Source: Planctomicrobium sp051465645
Lineage (GTDB): Bacteria > Planctomycetota > Planctomycetia > Planctomycetales > Planctomycetaceae
Length of the DNA: 64,000 nt
Assembly: GCF_051465645.1 (NCBI RefSeq)
Contig: NZ_CP195790.1
Coordinates: forward strand, 4,154,001 to 4,218,000
Direction: 5' to 3'
Shown here one piece after another: positions 36,261 through 44,053 of this stretch (the first letter of the stretch is position 1; every line of letters starts with the position of its first letter). The notes beneath the pieces are model-generated. The model did no database searches and had not been told where the DNA came from. It saw nothing but the letters and a program-made list of their open reading frames with translations. Position numbers and translations under genes: made by a program.

Positions 36261-37370
36261 TTATTCGTCGTCTTCGTCCTGCTCTTCGTCCTCGACAACC
36301 CCCTTCTTGGCGTTTGCGATACGGGCACTCAACTCGCCAGGATTGTTGGATTTTGTGACGACGTCTTTCTCTTCACAGAGTCCCTTGCGCCATAAGTCGA
36401 AAAGAGCGTCATCGAGCAGCTGCATTCCGTATTTACGACCTGTCTGAATCGACGAGTTAATACGGAACGTTTTCGCTTCACGAATCAGGTTTGAAATCGC
36501 CGGGGTCACGACGAGCATTTCGTATGCAGCAACGAGACCTTTAGGTTTTCTCGGCAGCAGTGCCTGACTGAGAATCCCGATGATCGCGTTCGCCAGCTGA
36601 GTACGAATCTGTTCCTGCTGGCTGGTTGGGAACACGTCGATGATACGGTCGACGGTTCCTTGAGCCCCGGTGGTGTGCAGGGTTCCGAACACCACGTGAC
36701 CGGTTTCCGCAGCGGTGATCGCCGAGGAAATCGTTTCAAGGTCTCGCATTTCCCCCACCAGAATGATGTCGGGGTCCATACGCAAAGCACGTCGCAGTGC
36801 TTCCGGGAAGCTTGGAACGTCGACACCAATTTCGCGTTGGTTAATCGTCGACTTTTTATGCTGGTGGTAATACTCGATCGGGTCTTCGAGCGTAATGATA
36901 TGGTGCTGATCGTGCTCGTTGATGTAGTTAATCATACTCGCGAGGGAGGTCGTCTTCCCGGAGCCGGTTGGTCCGGTGACCAGAAACAGTCCGCGAGGGC
37001 GAGTGATCAACTGGCTGACGATCGTCGGCAACCCGAGTTGTTCGAATGTGAGGAACTCGTTCGGAACACGACGAAGAACCATGCCGATCATGCCGCGCTG
37101 CTTGAACACAGCGACGCGGAATCGTGCCTTGTCTCCGAATGCGAACCCGAAGTCGGTTCCTCCCTTTTCCTGAAGTTCCTGCTGGTTACGTTCAGGAGTG
37201 ATACTCTTCATCAGAGCCGAACAGTCTTCGGCGTCCAGTGATTTCGTATCGAGGCGTTGCATGCGGCCACTCAAACGAACGACAGGAGGCTGACCTGCAG
37301 TGATGTGCAAGTCGCTCACCTTCTCTCGTACTACCGTTTCCAGCAGTTTGTCGATTTGAACTGTGGCCAT
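36261..37370 (-). CDS. pilT: PilT-type retraction ATPase
   Basis: The 369-residue length and sequence match PilT: DLHITAGQPPVVR near 20, Walker A GPTGSGKT (133-140), Asp box LEDPIEYYH (161-169), Walker B ILVGEMRD (203-210), HVVFGTLHT, and the family AI-NLIRE signature as AISNLIREAK (291-300). PilT powers depolymerisation of type IV pili. Its presence between two GspE/PilB genes argues that the locus makes a retractable pilus-like fibre rather than (or in addition to) a pure type II secretion pseudopilus. The C-terminus is unusually acidic (VVEDEEQDEDDE). It starts with ATG at 37370. Confidence 0.94.
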   Translation of the reverse strand: MATVQIDKLLETVVREKVSDLHITAGQPPVVRLSGRMQRLDTKSLDAEDCSALMKSITPERNQQELQEKGGTDFGFAFGDKARFRVAVFKQRGMIGMVLRRVPNEFLTFEQLGLPTIVSQLITRPRGLFLVTGPTGSGKTTSLASMINYINEHDQHHIITLEDPIEYYHQHKKSTINQREIGVDVPSFPEALRRALRMDPDIILVGEMRDLETISSAITAAETGHVVFGTLHTTGAQGTVDRIIDVFPTSQQEQIRTQLANAIIGILSQALLPRKPKGLVAAYEMLVVTPAISNLIREAKTFRINSSIQTGRKYGMQLLDDALFDLWRKGLCEEKDVVTKSNNPGELSARIANAKKGVVEDEEQDEDDE

Positions 37371-37752
37371 GTCGATCCTTAATGAACGTCTGAGGCGACG
37401 GAAGCCAGTTGCAGAACGCTTCTGACATCCTGATTATTGATGTTTGCTGATTTGAAGGCGAACAGCGATCAGGAAAAGGCATGATTCCGGATCAATACGA
37501 TCCAGATAAAGATCTGCTGCGACTGATCCGTTTCTCTGAATCCTCTGTTCGGTTGGCCGGTAAGGGCAGGGAGCACGCAGGAGTGTTCAAATGTTCTGGA
37601 TTGCGCGCCCGCTTTTCTGACAGGTCTTATCATCTACTCAGGTGACACAGAGCAGGGAGTCGCCCCGGTATTCAGAGACGACTCCCTTATTTCTGTTGTC
37701 TGGCAACCCCTCGGGGCAGAACTTTTTGAGCTCCAAGGGGGTGTGGAATCAC
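37371..37752. other. Gap between the second GspE gene and pilT, with a hairpin
   Basis: A 9-bp hairpin (AGGGAGTCG at 37654-37662 with CGACTCCCT at 37679-37687) lies 65 bp after the upstream ATPase gene. On the minus strand no T-run follows, so it is a poor intrinsic terminator. The rest should hold the pilT promoter. Confidence 0.4.
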
Positions 37753-39453
37753 TTAGTGACCGCCGCTTCTCAACTTGTAAGCCTCCGTGAGGGTTGAAAT
37801 CCCCTCAAGTGCTTTGTCTACAGCGTCTTCCACCAATGTCTTCATGCCATACAGCCGAGCAGTTCTTCGGATGTTCTGAGCAGGTTCACTGCGGAAGGCC
37901 ATGTCACGGATAGCGGCATTCACCATCATCAATTCGAAGACAGCCTTACGACCGCGGCAGCCGGTGTGCTGACAGTTCTTGCAACCTTTGCCGTGACGGA
38001 AGTTTGCCGATGCGATCTGTTCAGGGGTCAGTTCGAAGAAGTCCAACTCGGATTGGTCAGGCTGATAAGTTTCGGCGCATTTCGGGCAAACCGTTCTCAT
38101 CAATCGCTGTGCCATCACCGCCATGAGGCTCGATGCGACCAGGAAGGGCTGTACGCCCATATCGATCAAACGTGTAATAGCACCGGGCGCATCGTTCGTG
38201 TGAAGTGTACTGAATACCAAGTGTCCAGTCAAAGAGGCCTGAATTGCCATCTCGCCGGTCTCTGTATCGCGAATTTCTCCCACGAGGATGACATTCGGTG
38301 CCTGACGAAGCATTGCACGAATGATACGTGCAAAGTCGAGACCGATACTGTGCTTCACTTCGACCTGATTGATCCCTGGGAGGTAGTACTCCACCGGGTC
38401 TTCGGCTGTGATGATTTTTCGGTCTGGTCGGTTCAGTTCGCCGAGAGCACTGTACAGCGTCGTCGTCTTTCCTGACCCGGTCGGACCTGTCACCAGGAAG
38501 ATCCCGTTCGGGCGGCGAATGATGTTGTGGAAGCGTCGGTAGTTCTCTTCGCTGAACCCCATGTTGCGAATACCGATTTTGATGTTATCGCGGTCCAGAA
38601 TTCGCAACACGATCGCTTGACCGTAAGCAGAGGGGAGCAGACTGACGCGAAGGTCGATCTCTTTTCCGCCGGCGCGGGCTTTGATTCGACCGTCCTGAGG
38701 GCGTCGTTTCTCCGCAATGTCGATTCGCCCCATCACTTTAATACGTGATGTCAGGGCTCCCTGAAGGCGCTTCGGAGGGCTGTCGCGTTCGACGAGTCGT
38801 CCGTCGATGCGGTAGCGAATACGAATGCGATCCTCGAAAGGTTCGATGTGAATATCACTTGCGCGCATATTCACGGCCTCGTTGAAGATCAGATTCACCA
38901 GCTTGACGATGGGCGAACTTTCCTCTTCTTTTAAGGAAGAAGCTGCATCGTTCATTTCCGTATCTGTAAAGTCGATCGCCGTTTCGGTGAAATCGAGGAT
39001 CATCGAATCGACCGATTCGCCTTCGCTCTGTCCGTAATGGCGATTGATTGCAGAAAGGATGGATTCCTTTGCGGCCGTTGTCAGTTCGACGTCGCGGTTC
39101 AGGATGAAGCGGAGTTTGTCGAGGAGTTCCAGATTCATGGCGTCTGCGACAGCCACGATCAGTTTGTCACCTTGAAACTCAACCGGAATGCAGGTGTTTT
39201 CACGGGCGACGGATTCCGGAACCAACTCAATTAACGAGTGGGGGATTTCCATTGCCTGGAGATCGATCGTCTCGAATCCAAAGGCACGAGCCTTGGCGGC
39301 GCTGACGTCGGATGCGTCCACGTAACCCATGTCGACGAGGACATCTTCCGGGTTTTTCCCCCGAGCGCGCGCGATGGAAAGAGATTCTTCCAGCTGATCT
39401 TCGCTGATGGTTCCATCACGAACGAAGTCATAGAGCCAATCGTTTCCCGCCAT
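37753..39453 (-). CDS. GspE/PilB-type secretion/assembly ATPase (second)
   Basis: A second complete assembly ATPase of 566 residues. The GspEN domain is at about 1-145; the RecA-like part has Walker A GPTGSGKT (323-330), Asp box TAEDPVEYY (349-357), Walker B ILVGEIRD (389-396), and the zinc tetracysteine (C456, C459, C491, C494). It lies 382 bp upstream of pilT and is oriented with the block. Having two extension ATPases in one locus suggests two alternating motors, or two fibres sharing one platform. It is not a degraded duplicate, because all catalytic motifs are intact. Confidence 0.94.
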   Translation of the reverse strand: MAGNDWLYDFVRDGTISEDQLEESLSIARARGKNPEDVLVDMGYVDASDVSAAKARAFGFETIDLQAMEIPHSLIELVPESVARENTCIPVEFQGDKLIVAVADAMNLELLDKLRFILNRDVELTTAAKESILSAINRHYGQSEGESVDSMILDFTETAIDFTDTEMNDAASSLKEEESSPIVKLVNLIFNEAVNMRASDIHIEPFEDRIRIRYRIDGRLVERDSPPKRLQGALTSRIKVMGRIDIAEKRRPQDGRIKARAGGKEIDLRVSLLPSAYGQAIVLRILDRDNIKIGIRNMGFSEENYRRFHNIIRRPNGIFLVTGPTGSGKTTTLYSALGELNRPDRKIITAEDPVEYYLPGINQVEVKHSIGLDFARIIRAMLRQAPNVILVGEIRDTETGEMAIQASLTGHLVFSTLHTNDAPGAITRLIDMGVQPFLVASSLMAVMAQRLMRTVCPKCAETYQPDQSELDFFELTPEQIASANFRHGKGCKNCQHTGCRGRKAVFELMMVNAAIRDMAFRSEPAQNIRRTARLYGMKTLVEDAVDKALEGISTLTEAYKLRSGGH

Positions 39454-40113
39454 CTTGGAAAATCCTCAATGCTGCTCTGAATCGGCAAGACAGGACATGA
39501 ATGTCAGAAATGAACCTGCAGGCATTTTTCCGTGCGACGCAATTTTGGGAAGTACGCCGCAGGAAATGGCCGAAATCGTGAATTGATTTAGACCTATCGT
39601 CGGTGCGAGATCTCGCACAAATTTGAGATGCAGGTAAACAGTCTTTGAGACAGTCTAAACCATACGCATGAAAATTTCGCCCAACTCGACCTGTTCGGAT
39701 TGAATGATTTTGATGAGATGGATTCGACCGGCGCAAGAATGCTTACAGAGCGACTTTGATTCGTATCGGCAATCTCTATGCTACCGAATGATCCTGTAAC
39801 GGACATTATTTGAAGAGGTTGTGTCGAATCGATGAACGATTGAATCGTCTCGCCGGCAGTAGACTGGTCGAAAGCGTCAGCTCGGTTTCGTAACGTTCAG
39901 TGGACCAGCGGTGTGTCTTGAGTCGCTGCAGTTTGAGGCATCCCGCCGTCGCGTCTTGCTGCCAGATTTCATGATATGGCAGTTTTTGCCGGTGCCATTT
40001 TTGAGTGTTGAATGATTGTAATGGCATTCATTTCAGTTGGTTACGGGAAAATATCGGAAGTGTTTCCTGAGTGAATGACCAATCAGCAGGTTTTGGTTTG
40101 ATGTCCGGGGAAA
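39454..40113. other. Gene-poor region upstream of the structured RNA candidate
   Basis: 660 bp with only short open frames on both strands, none with family resemblance or a convincing start site. It should contain the promoter of the second GspE/PilB-type ATPase gene (minus) and any plus-strand promoter for the RNA at 40114-40261. Confidence 0.4.
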
Positions 40114-40261
40114 GCCATATTGACGCAAAAAGCCCTACGACATAATTTCCCGCCATCGAAGGCACGGATGAGCAGTCTTCGATGGTCCGGCAAAGCTCAT
40201 CGCCCCCGGAAATAGCTCGAAGTCCTCCGCCCCCCTGGGACTCGCTGTTTCCGGGTTTTTT
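40114..40261 (+). ncRNA. Candidate structured RNA: pseudoknot domain joined to an intrinsic terminator
   Basis: Four helices are seen by hand. S1 is a perfect 9-bp stem, CCATCGAAG (40153-40161) with CTTCGATGG (40177-40185). Its loop contains GATGAGC (40167-40173), perfectly complementary to GCTCATC (40195-40201), giving an H-type pseudoknot. TCCGGGG (40114-40120) pairs with CCCCGGA (40204-40210) and encloses the pseudoknot as a closing helix. The same CCCGGA bases are the left arm of a terminator hairpin: CCCGGAAATAGC (40205-40216) with GCTGTTTCCGGG (40244-40255), one wobble, then TTTTTT. The closing helix and the terminator are therefore mutually exclusive, as in a transcriptional riboswitch. 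I do not recognise the class. It could also be a free small RNA. Confidence 0.6.
40205..40261 (+). terminator. Strong intrinsic terminator (expression-platform candidate)
   Basis: A 12-bp stem with one wobble (arms at 40205-40216 and 40244-40255), an inner AGTCC/GGACT helix, and a run of six T residues followed by CGTTTT. It stands 214 bp before hicB, with no plus-strand gene upstream of it. Confidence 0.85.
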
Positions 40262-40474
40262 CGTTTTATGCAGTGTCTTTACTGGTGGAAATGTTCCCTG
40301 CTGAGTATTGCGAAACCGTTGGAAGAATTTGCGAATTAAAAATCCGCTGCAACGCAACTGAATGCCGTACTATTGGAAGTGTGGAAAACAGCATCCGACT
40401 TTGTCAGACTGGAACGAGATGCCATAAACGGTCGCAGTGACTAGTTGGCAGAGTTTTCAACGAAGAGGATTCCA

Positions 40475-40798
40475 ATGAATACGACAATGAAAGTCCCGCT
40501 CAGGGTCGTGTTCTACTATGAAGAAGATGCATGGGTAGCCCATTGCCTCGAATTCGATCTCGTCGGGACCGGAGTTTCCAAAAGCGAAGCTCTGGAAATG
40601 TTGGCCGAAGCGATTGAAACTCAGGCTGCTTATAGTTTCGAATCTGGGAATCTCGAGAATCTGTTCAAACCGGCGGACGGCAAGTTCTTGCTAATGTGGG
40701 CGCGAGGTCGCCATGTGGCCAATGGCGAACTGCGTGTTCATTCTATTTCAATCGATGGGGTCGATGCCCGCGAGTTCTGTGATGGCCTGACGGCATAG
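40475..40798 (+). CDS. hicB: HicB-family antitoxin
   Basis: A 107-residue protein with the HicB partial RNase-H-like fold: VPLRVVFYYEEDAWVAHCLEFDLVGTGVS, then EALEMLAEAIETQ. It should bind and block the HicA toxin and repress the operon. A separate C-terminal DNA-binding domain, seen in many HicB proteins, is not visible, so autoregulation may be weak or use another protein. I choose the ATG at 40475, with GAAGAGGA at 40462-40469 as ribosome-binding site, over a TTG at 40445. The toxin gene starts 4 bp after its stop, so the two are translated together. The riboswitch-like RNA lies upstream. Confidence 0.82.
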   Translation: MNTTMKVPLRVVFYYEEDAWVAHCLEFDLVGTGVSKSEALEMLAEAIETQAAYSFESGNLENLFKPADGKFLLMWARGRHVANGELRVHSISIDGVDAREFCDGLTA

Positions 40799-40802
40799 TT
40801 TG

Positions 40803-41051
40803 ATGCCTGACCATCCTCTTAAATTGCGCGACCTGCGGAAGATCTTGGCTCGATTTGGCGTTGTCGAACAGCTGGATCGCGGTAAGGGATCTCATACATT
40901 GTTTGTTCGGGTTCTTGATGGTCAGGGTGTTTCCTACCCGATTCCAACCAATAAAAACGATATTCCCACGGTCTACGTAAAGGGGATTCGCAAGCGGTTT
41001 CGATTGGCGGTGGAGGATGGAGTCAGCGATGCTGATTTTTATGGAAAGTAG
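40803..41051 (+). CDS. hicA: HicA-family toxin (mRNA interferase)
   Basis: The 82-residue product has the HicA double-stranded-RNA-binding-like fold. LRDLRKILARFG is the first helix, DRGKGSHTLFVR holds the catalytic His in the GSH motif, and YPIPTNKNDIPTVYVKGIRKRFRL matches the C-terminal half. HicA cleaves mRNA and tmRNA and is neutralised by HicB. Start is the ATG at 40803, four bases after the hicB stop. The order antitoxin-toxin is the reverse of the textbook hicAB order. An IS4-family element begins 216 bp downstream, so the pair may mark a mobile or recently changed segment. Confidence 0.82.
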   Translation: MPDHPLKLRDLRKILARFGVVEQLDRGKGSHTLFVRVLDGQGVSYPIPTNKNDIPTVYVKGIRKRFRLAVEDGVSDADFYGK

Positions 41052-41266
41052 AACGTCACCGGCCGCTAATCACGGGAGTGATCCGCGTTAATTGCTTACG
41101 TCGCTGACAGATGTTGGAGTAATCGTAGGGTCAAAACGCACCATCGAGGGTGTTTCCAGTGAGTAACATAAAATGGGCCGAGCGTCCGTGGCAGGGTGGT
41201 ACAGCTCAAAAGGCGATGCCAGTCGTTTTAATCGACGCACTTGGCACTCTTCACGTCGAGAGAATT

Positions 41267-41293
41267 GGTGCGTCGCGACCTCAATGTTCCCCA
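41267..41293 (+). repeat. Left terminal inverted repeat of the IS4-family element
   Basis: 27 bases identical to the reverse complement of 42920-42946. Confidence 0.9.
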
Positions 41294-41517
41294 TATTTTC
41301 GTGTTGGGTTTGTCATTTTGACAACGTCTGATCGTCGTTTTTGCTGTGATTGAGTGGGTTTTGTGCTTCGGCATGGCCTGTGCTCTGCAAGGCACCTGAC
41401 CGGCGTATGGGACAGGGACCCTCCCTTCAACAGGCTCCATGGATGCGGAGTTTTCAGCGCTGGCCTGGTGATACTGGCAGGCGGGAACTGTTCCTGCAGG
41501 CCACGGAGTGCCGCCTC

Positions 41518-42932
41518 ATGGATGTGGTTCCTCAGGAGTGGGCAGCGATGGAGTTCTCAACATGCCAGCTGGGCGACAAGCGACGGACCGACCGGCTCAT
41601 CAAGGCCGCCGCTCAGGTGCTCGCTCGACCAGATGGCAGCACACCCCGGCAGATTGAATCCTGGTCGGACTGCAAAGCCCTCTATCGTCTGATGGACTGC
41701 GAGGAGGTCAGCTTGGCAGCGATCACCGCGCCGCATTATGAAAGAACCAGGCAGACAGGTGGGCCGGGTGAGACGTATCTGATTCTCAACGACACCACCG
41801 AGATTAACTACGGCGGCAAACGCAATGCCCGCGGCTTGGGACTGGTGGGCAAGAACACCGGTCGCGGCTTCTTTCTGCATTCAGCGTTACTGCGCGATCC
41901 TGTGACGCAGCAGGTGATTGGCCTGGCCGGTCAGGAGATCCTGTACCGCAAAGGGAACACGAAGAAGGGAGCGAAAAACTCCCGCAGACGCGATGCCGAT
42001 CGAGAGTCGGCCGTCTGGGGAAGCTCATCGATCAGGTCGGTGCTCCCCCGGCAGAAGTCAAATGGCTGCATGTGTGTGATCGGGGTGCCGATGACTATGA
42101 AGTCTATTGTTATGCCCACTTGAACCACTGCGGCTGGGTGATCCGGGCCTGCCGTCTGAATCGGATCATCCTCACGGAGGAAGAGGCACTCACCACGCTG
42201 GAGGAGCACCTCGATGCTCAGCCTGTGCGTGGAACGCAGACATTGGAGGTTCCCGCCACTGCCACTCGTGCTGCCCGCACCGCTCAGCTGGAACTGCGAT
42301 TCGCCGCGTTATCGCTCCCCAGACCGCAGGTGACCAACACCTGGATTCGCGAGCATGCCCCTCAAGAACCGCTGCGGATGTCCGTCGTGGAGTTGATTGA
42401 AGTCGATCCCCCTGTGGATGCCGAACCGGTCCGCTGGGTGCTGCTGACCTCAGAACGTGTGGAATCAATCGCACAGGCACAGCAGGTGATCGGCTATTAC
42501 TCGCAGCGCTGGGCGATTGAAGAATATCATAAGGCGCTCAAGACCGGCTGCCGGGTCGAAGAGCGTTATTATGAAACGTCCGAGCGTTTAGAACGCATCA
42601 CAGGATTATTAGCGATTGTGGCGGTGCAGCTGTTAAGGCTGCGGACGCTGTCCGAAGAGACCCCGAATGCCCCCGCCCGGGAGGTGGTGCCAACCGAGTG
42701 GGTGGAGACGATCGTCAAGGTCCGTCAGCGTCCCGGCCGACAGGCGCCGCAACTGTGCGCGAAATCCCTGACGATCGAGCAGTTCGTGAAACACCTGGCC
42801 GGTCTGGGGGGCCACCTGGGCCGCAAGTGCGACGGTCGTCCTGGCTGGCAAACCCTGTGGTACGGCCTTGAAAAACTCCTGCTCATCCTCCGCGGCTCCC
42901 AACTGCAAAACCAAAAATGTGGGGAACATTGA
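41518..42932 (+). pseudogene. IS4-family transposase interrupted by a one-base frameshift
   Basis: The N-terminal part (from ATG 41518, with CGGAG nine bases upstream) shows a transposase DNA-binding domain (CQLGDKRRTDRLIKAA, SWSDCKALYRLM) and the first catalytic Asp in LILNDTTEINYG. The second part is in the next frame and holds the second Asp region (HVCDRGADDYEV) and the YREK box YYSQRWAIEEYHKALK with catalytic Glu. The frames join at the G run 42017-42020: one more G would give a continuous reading through VWGKLIDQVG and a protein of about 471 residues, normal for IS4. So this is either a recent inactivating indel, a sequencing error in a homopolymer, or, less likely, a programmed frameshift. 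Confidence 0.88.
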
Positions 42933-42946
42933 GGTCGCGACGCACC
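42920..42946 (-). repeat. Right terminal inverted repeat of the IS4-family element
   Basis: Reverse complement of 41267-41293; it overlaps the transposase stop codon at 42930-42932. Confidence 0.9.
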
Positions 42947-43204
42947 CTCCATGACTGCTTCGATCTGGTTGGCGAAGTTGTCACGCATCATCGAACGCTT
43001 GGCTGGCACATCGTCTTTTCTCCAGCGTTTACAGGATGACTGGCTGAGGTTGTCGGCCCTTTGGTGGGACCGCTTCTGAATCTTCGTGAAGTAGACTGCT
43101 CTTTCGGTTTCGATTCTGATACTTCTGGATAAAGAGCAAGTCGGCCAAGCAGTGGTGCTGTCGCCGTACTTGGCTGAAAAGTCACGAGGGAGTGGAGGCT
43201 CGCG

Positions 43205-43696
43205 TTGTTTATGAATCGCCGTACGCAAGTTTTGGGGCTCGTATTCTTTCTCGTTCTCTGTCTCATTGCTGGTTGGTTGGGGTCAATTGCAACCACCCCG
43301 GAAATCGGTGGCTGGTACAAAAGCCTGAATAAGCCGACCTGGAATCCGCCTGCTTATGTCTTTGGTCCTGTCTGGACAACTCTCTACATTTTGATGGCCC
43401 TTGCAGCATGGTTGGTCTGGAAAAAGAAAGGGTTCGGCGGGGCCAAGTTGGAGCTGGGACTGTTTGGGATTCAGTTGCTGCTGAATGTTGCCTGGTCATG
43501 GATTTTCTTTCATTTCCATCAACCCGGCTGGGCATTTGTTGAGTTGGTCGTCCTCTGGGTGACCATCGTGACGACAACGTTGATGTTCTTTCGGGTGTCG
43601 AAAGTGGCAGGGGGGCTCATGCTGCCGTATCTCGGGTGGGTGACGTTCGCAAGTGTTTTGAACTTCACAATCTGGCAGCTTAATGTCGTTGCGTGA
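43205..43696 (+). CDS. tspO: TspO/MBR family protein
   Basis: A 163-residue membrane protein with five TM helices and the TspO motifs: the loop WYKSLNKPTWNPPAYVFGPVW (about 38-58, Trp/Pro-rich), LYILMALAAWLVW, NVAWSWIFF and the C-terminal LNFTIWQLN. TspO binds porphyrins and related ligands and takes part in tetrapyrrole or oxidative-stress responses in bacteria. The start is decided by the ribosome-binding site: GGAGG at 43194-43198 is six bases before a TTG at 43205 but twelve before the ATG at 43211, so TTG is preferred. It lies directly after the IS element but is intact. Confidence 0.93.
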   Translation: MFMNRRTQVLGLVFFLVLCLIAGWLGSIATTPEIGGWYKSLNKPTWNPPAYVFGPVWTTLYILMALAAWLVWKKKGFGGAKLELGLFGIQLLLNVAWSWIFFHFHQPGWAFVELVVLWVTIVTTTLMFFRVSKVAGGLMLPYLGWVTFASVLNFTIWQLNVVA

Positions 43697-43901
43697 TGAC
43701 TCTCAACAGGCGAAGGGCGACGGGAAGCTCTCGCGATCATTGCTCGGATTGCGGCCCGGTAAAGAACCGCCGAATTTGGTTGAGGCCGAGGCGTCGGTGT
43801 GCTATGGGATGCTCGTTGTTCGATTTCAGGAGGTCATTTAATGGAATCGCTAATAGGTTTATTTCTTAAATCTGGAGTAGGGTAAGCCGGAGGGAGTAGT
43901 T

Positions 43902-43921
43902 GTGAAAACATTCTTTTTCAC
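43902..43921. promoter_or_regulatory. Inverted repeat upstream of the second DUF1559 gene
   Basis: A perfect 7-6-7 inverted repeat, GTGAAAA (43902-43908) and TTTTCAC (43915-43921), in the 357-bp gap 43697-44053. It could be an operator of the DUF1559-lipoprotein unit. The rest of the gap shows no gene. Confidence 0.35.
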
Positions 43922-44053
43922 TATCGCATAAACTAACTCTTGACGCTCATGTAAGATTTGGGCATGATCTTAAATGAGGTTGTGCCGGCGCTTGCAAGAT
44001 TGATTGACTCGAATCCTTTCTTTCATCTCCTGTTTTCTCTACGGGGGCTTGTC

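Larger units (their letters stand above)
41267..42946 (+). mobile_element. IS4-family insertion sequence with 27-bp perfect terminal inverted repeats
   Basis: The element is 1680 bp. The left end starts GGTGCGTCGCGACC at 41267, and the right end is its reverse complement ending at 42946; 27 bases match perfectly, and the match continues with one mismatch in an A/T-rich part. The repeats enclose a transposase gene with the IS4 DDE and YREK motifs. The interior is visibly GC-richer than the flanks. I find no direct target duplication: the bases before the left end and after the right end differ. The right inverted repeat overlaps the transposase stop codon. Confidence 0.9.

Noticed and set aside
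37654..37687. A terminator for the second GspE/PilB-type ATPase gene.
   Set aside because: The hairpin is good but no T-run follows on the minus strand, so it is listed only as a hairpin in the gap.
40080..40210. A cyclic-di-GMP (GEMM) riboswitch, because of GACGCAAA-like and GGCAAAGC strings.
   Set aside because: The order and the surrounding helices do not match the class, and the pseudoknot has no counterpart in it.
39720..40262. A tmRNA gene, because GGATTCGACCGGC near 39720 resembles a tmRNA 5' segment and a pseudoknot and a terminator lie downstream.
   Set aside because: The acceptor stem, the T-arm with TTCGA near the 3' end, and a plausible tag frame ending in Ala-Ala are all missing.
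40028..40357. A 109-codon minus-strand frame overlapping the structured RNA.
   Set aside because: It reads through the terminator and pseudoknot stems, has no homology, and its start lacks a ribosome-binding site.
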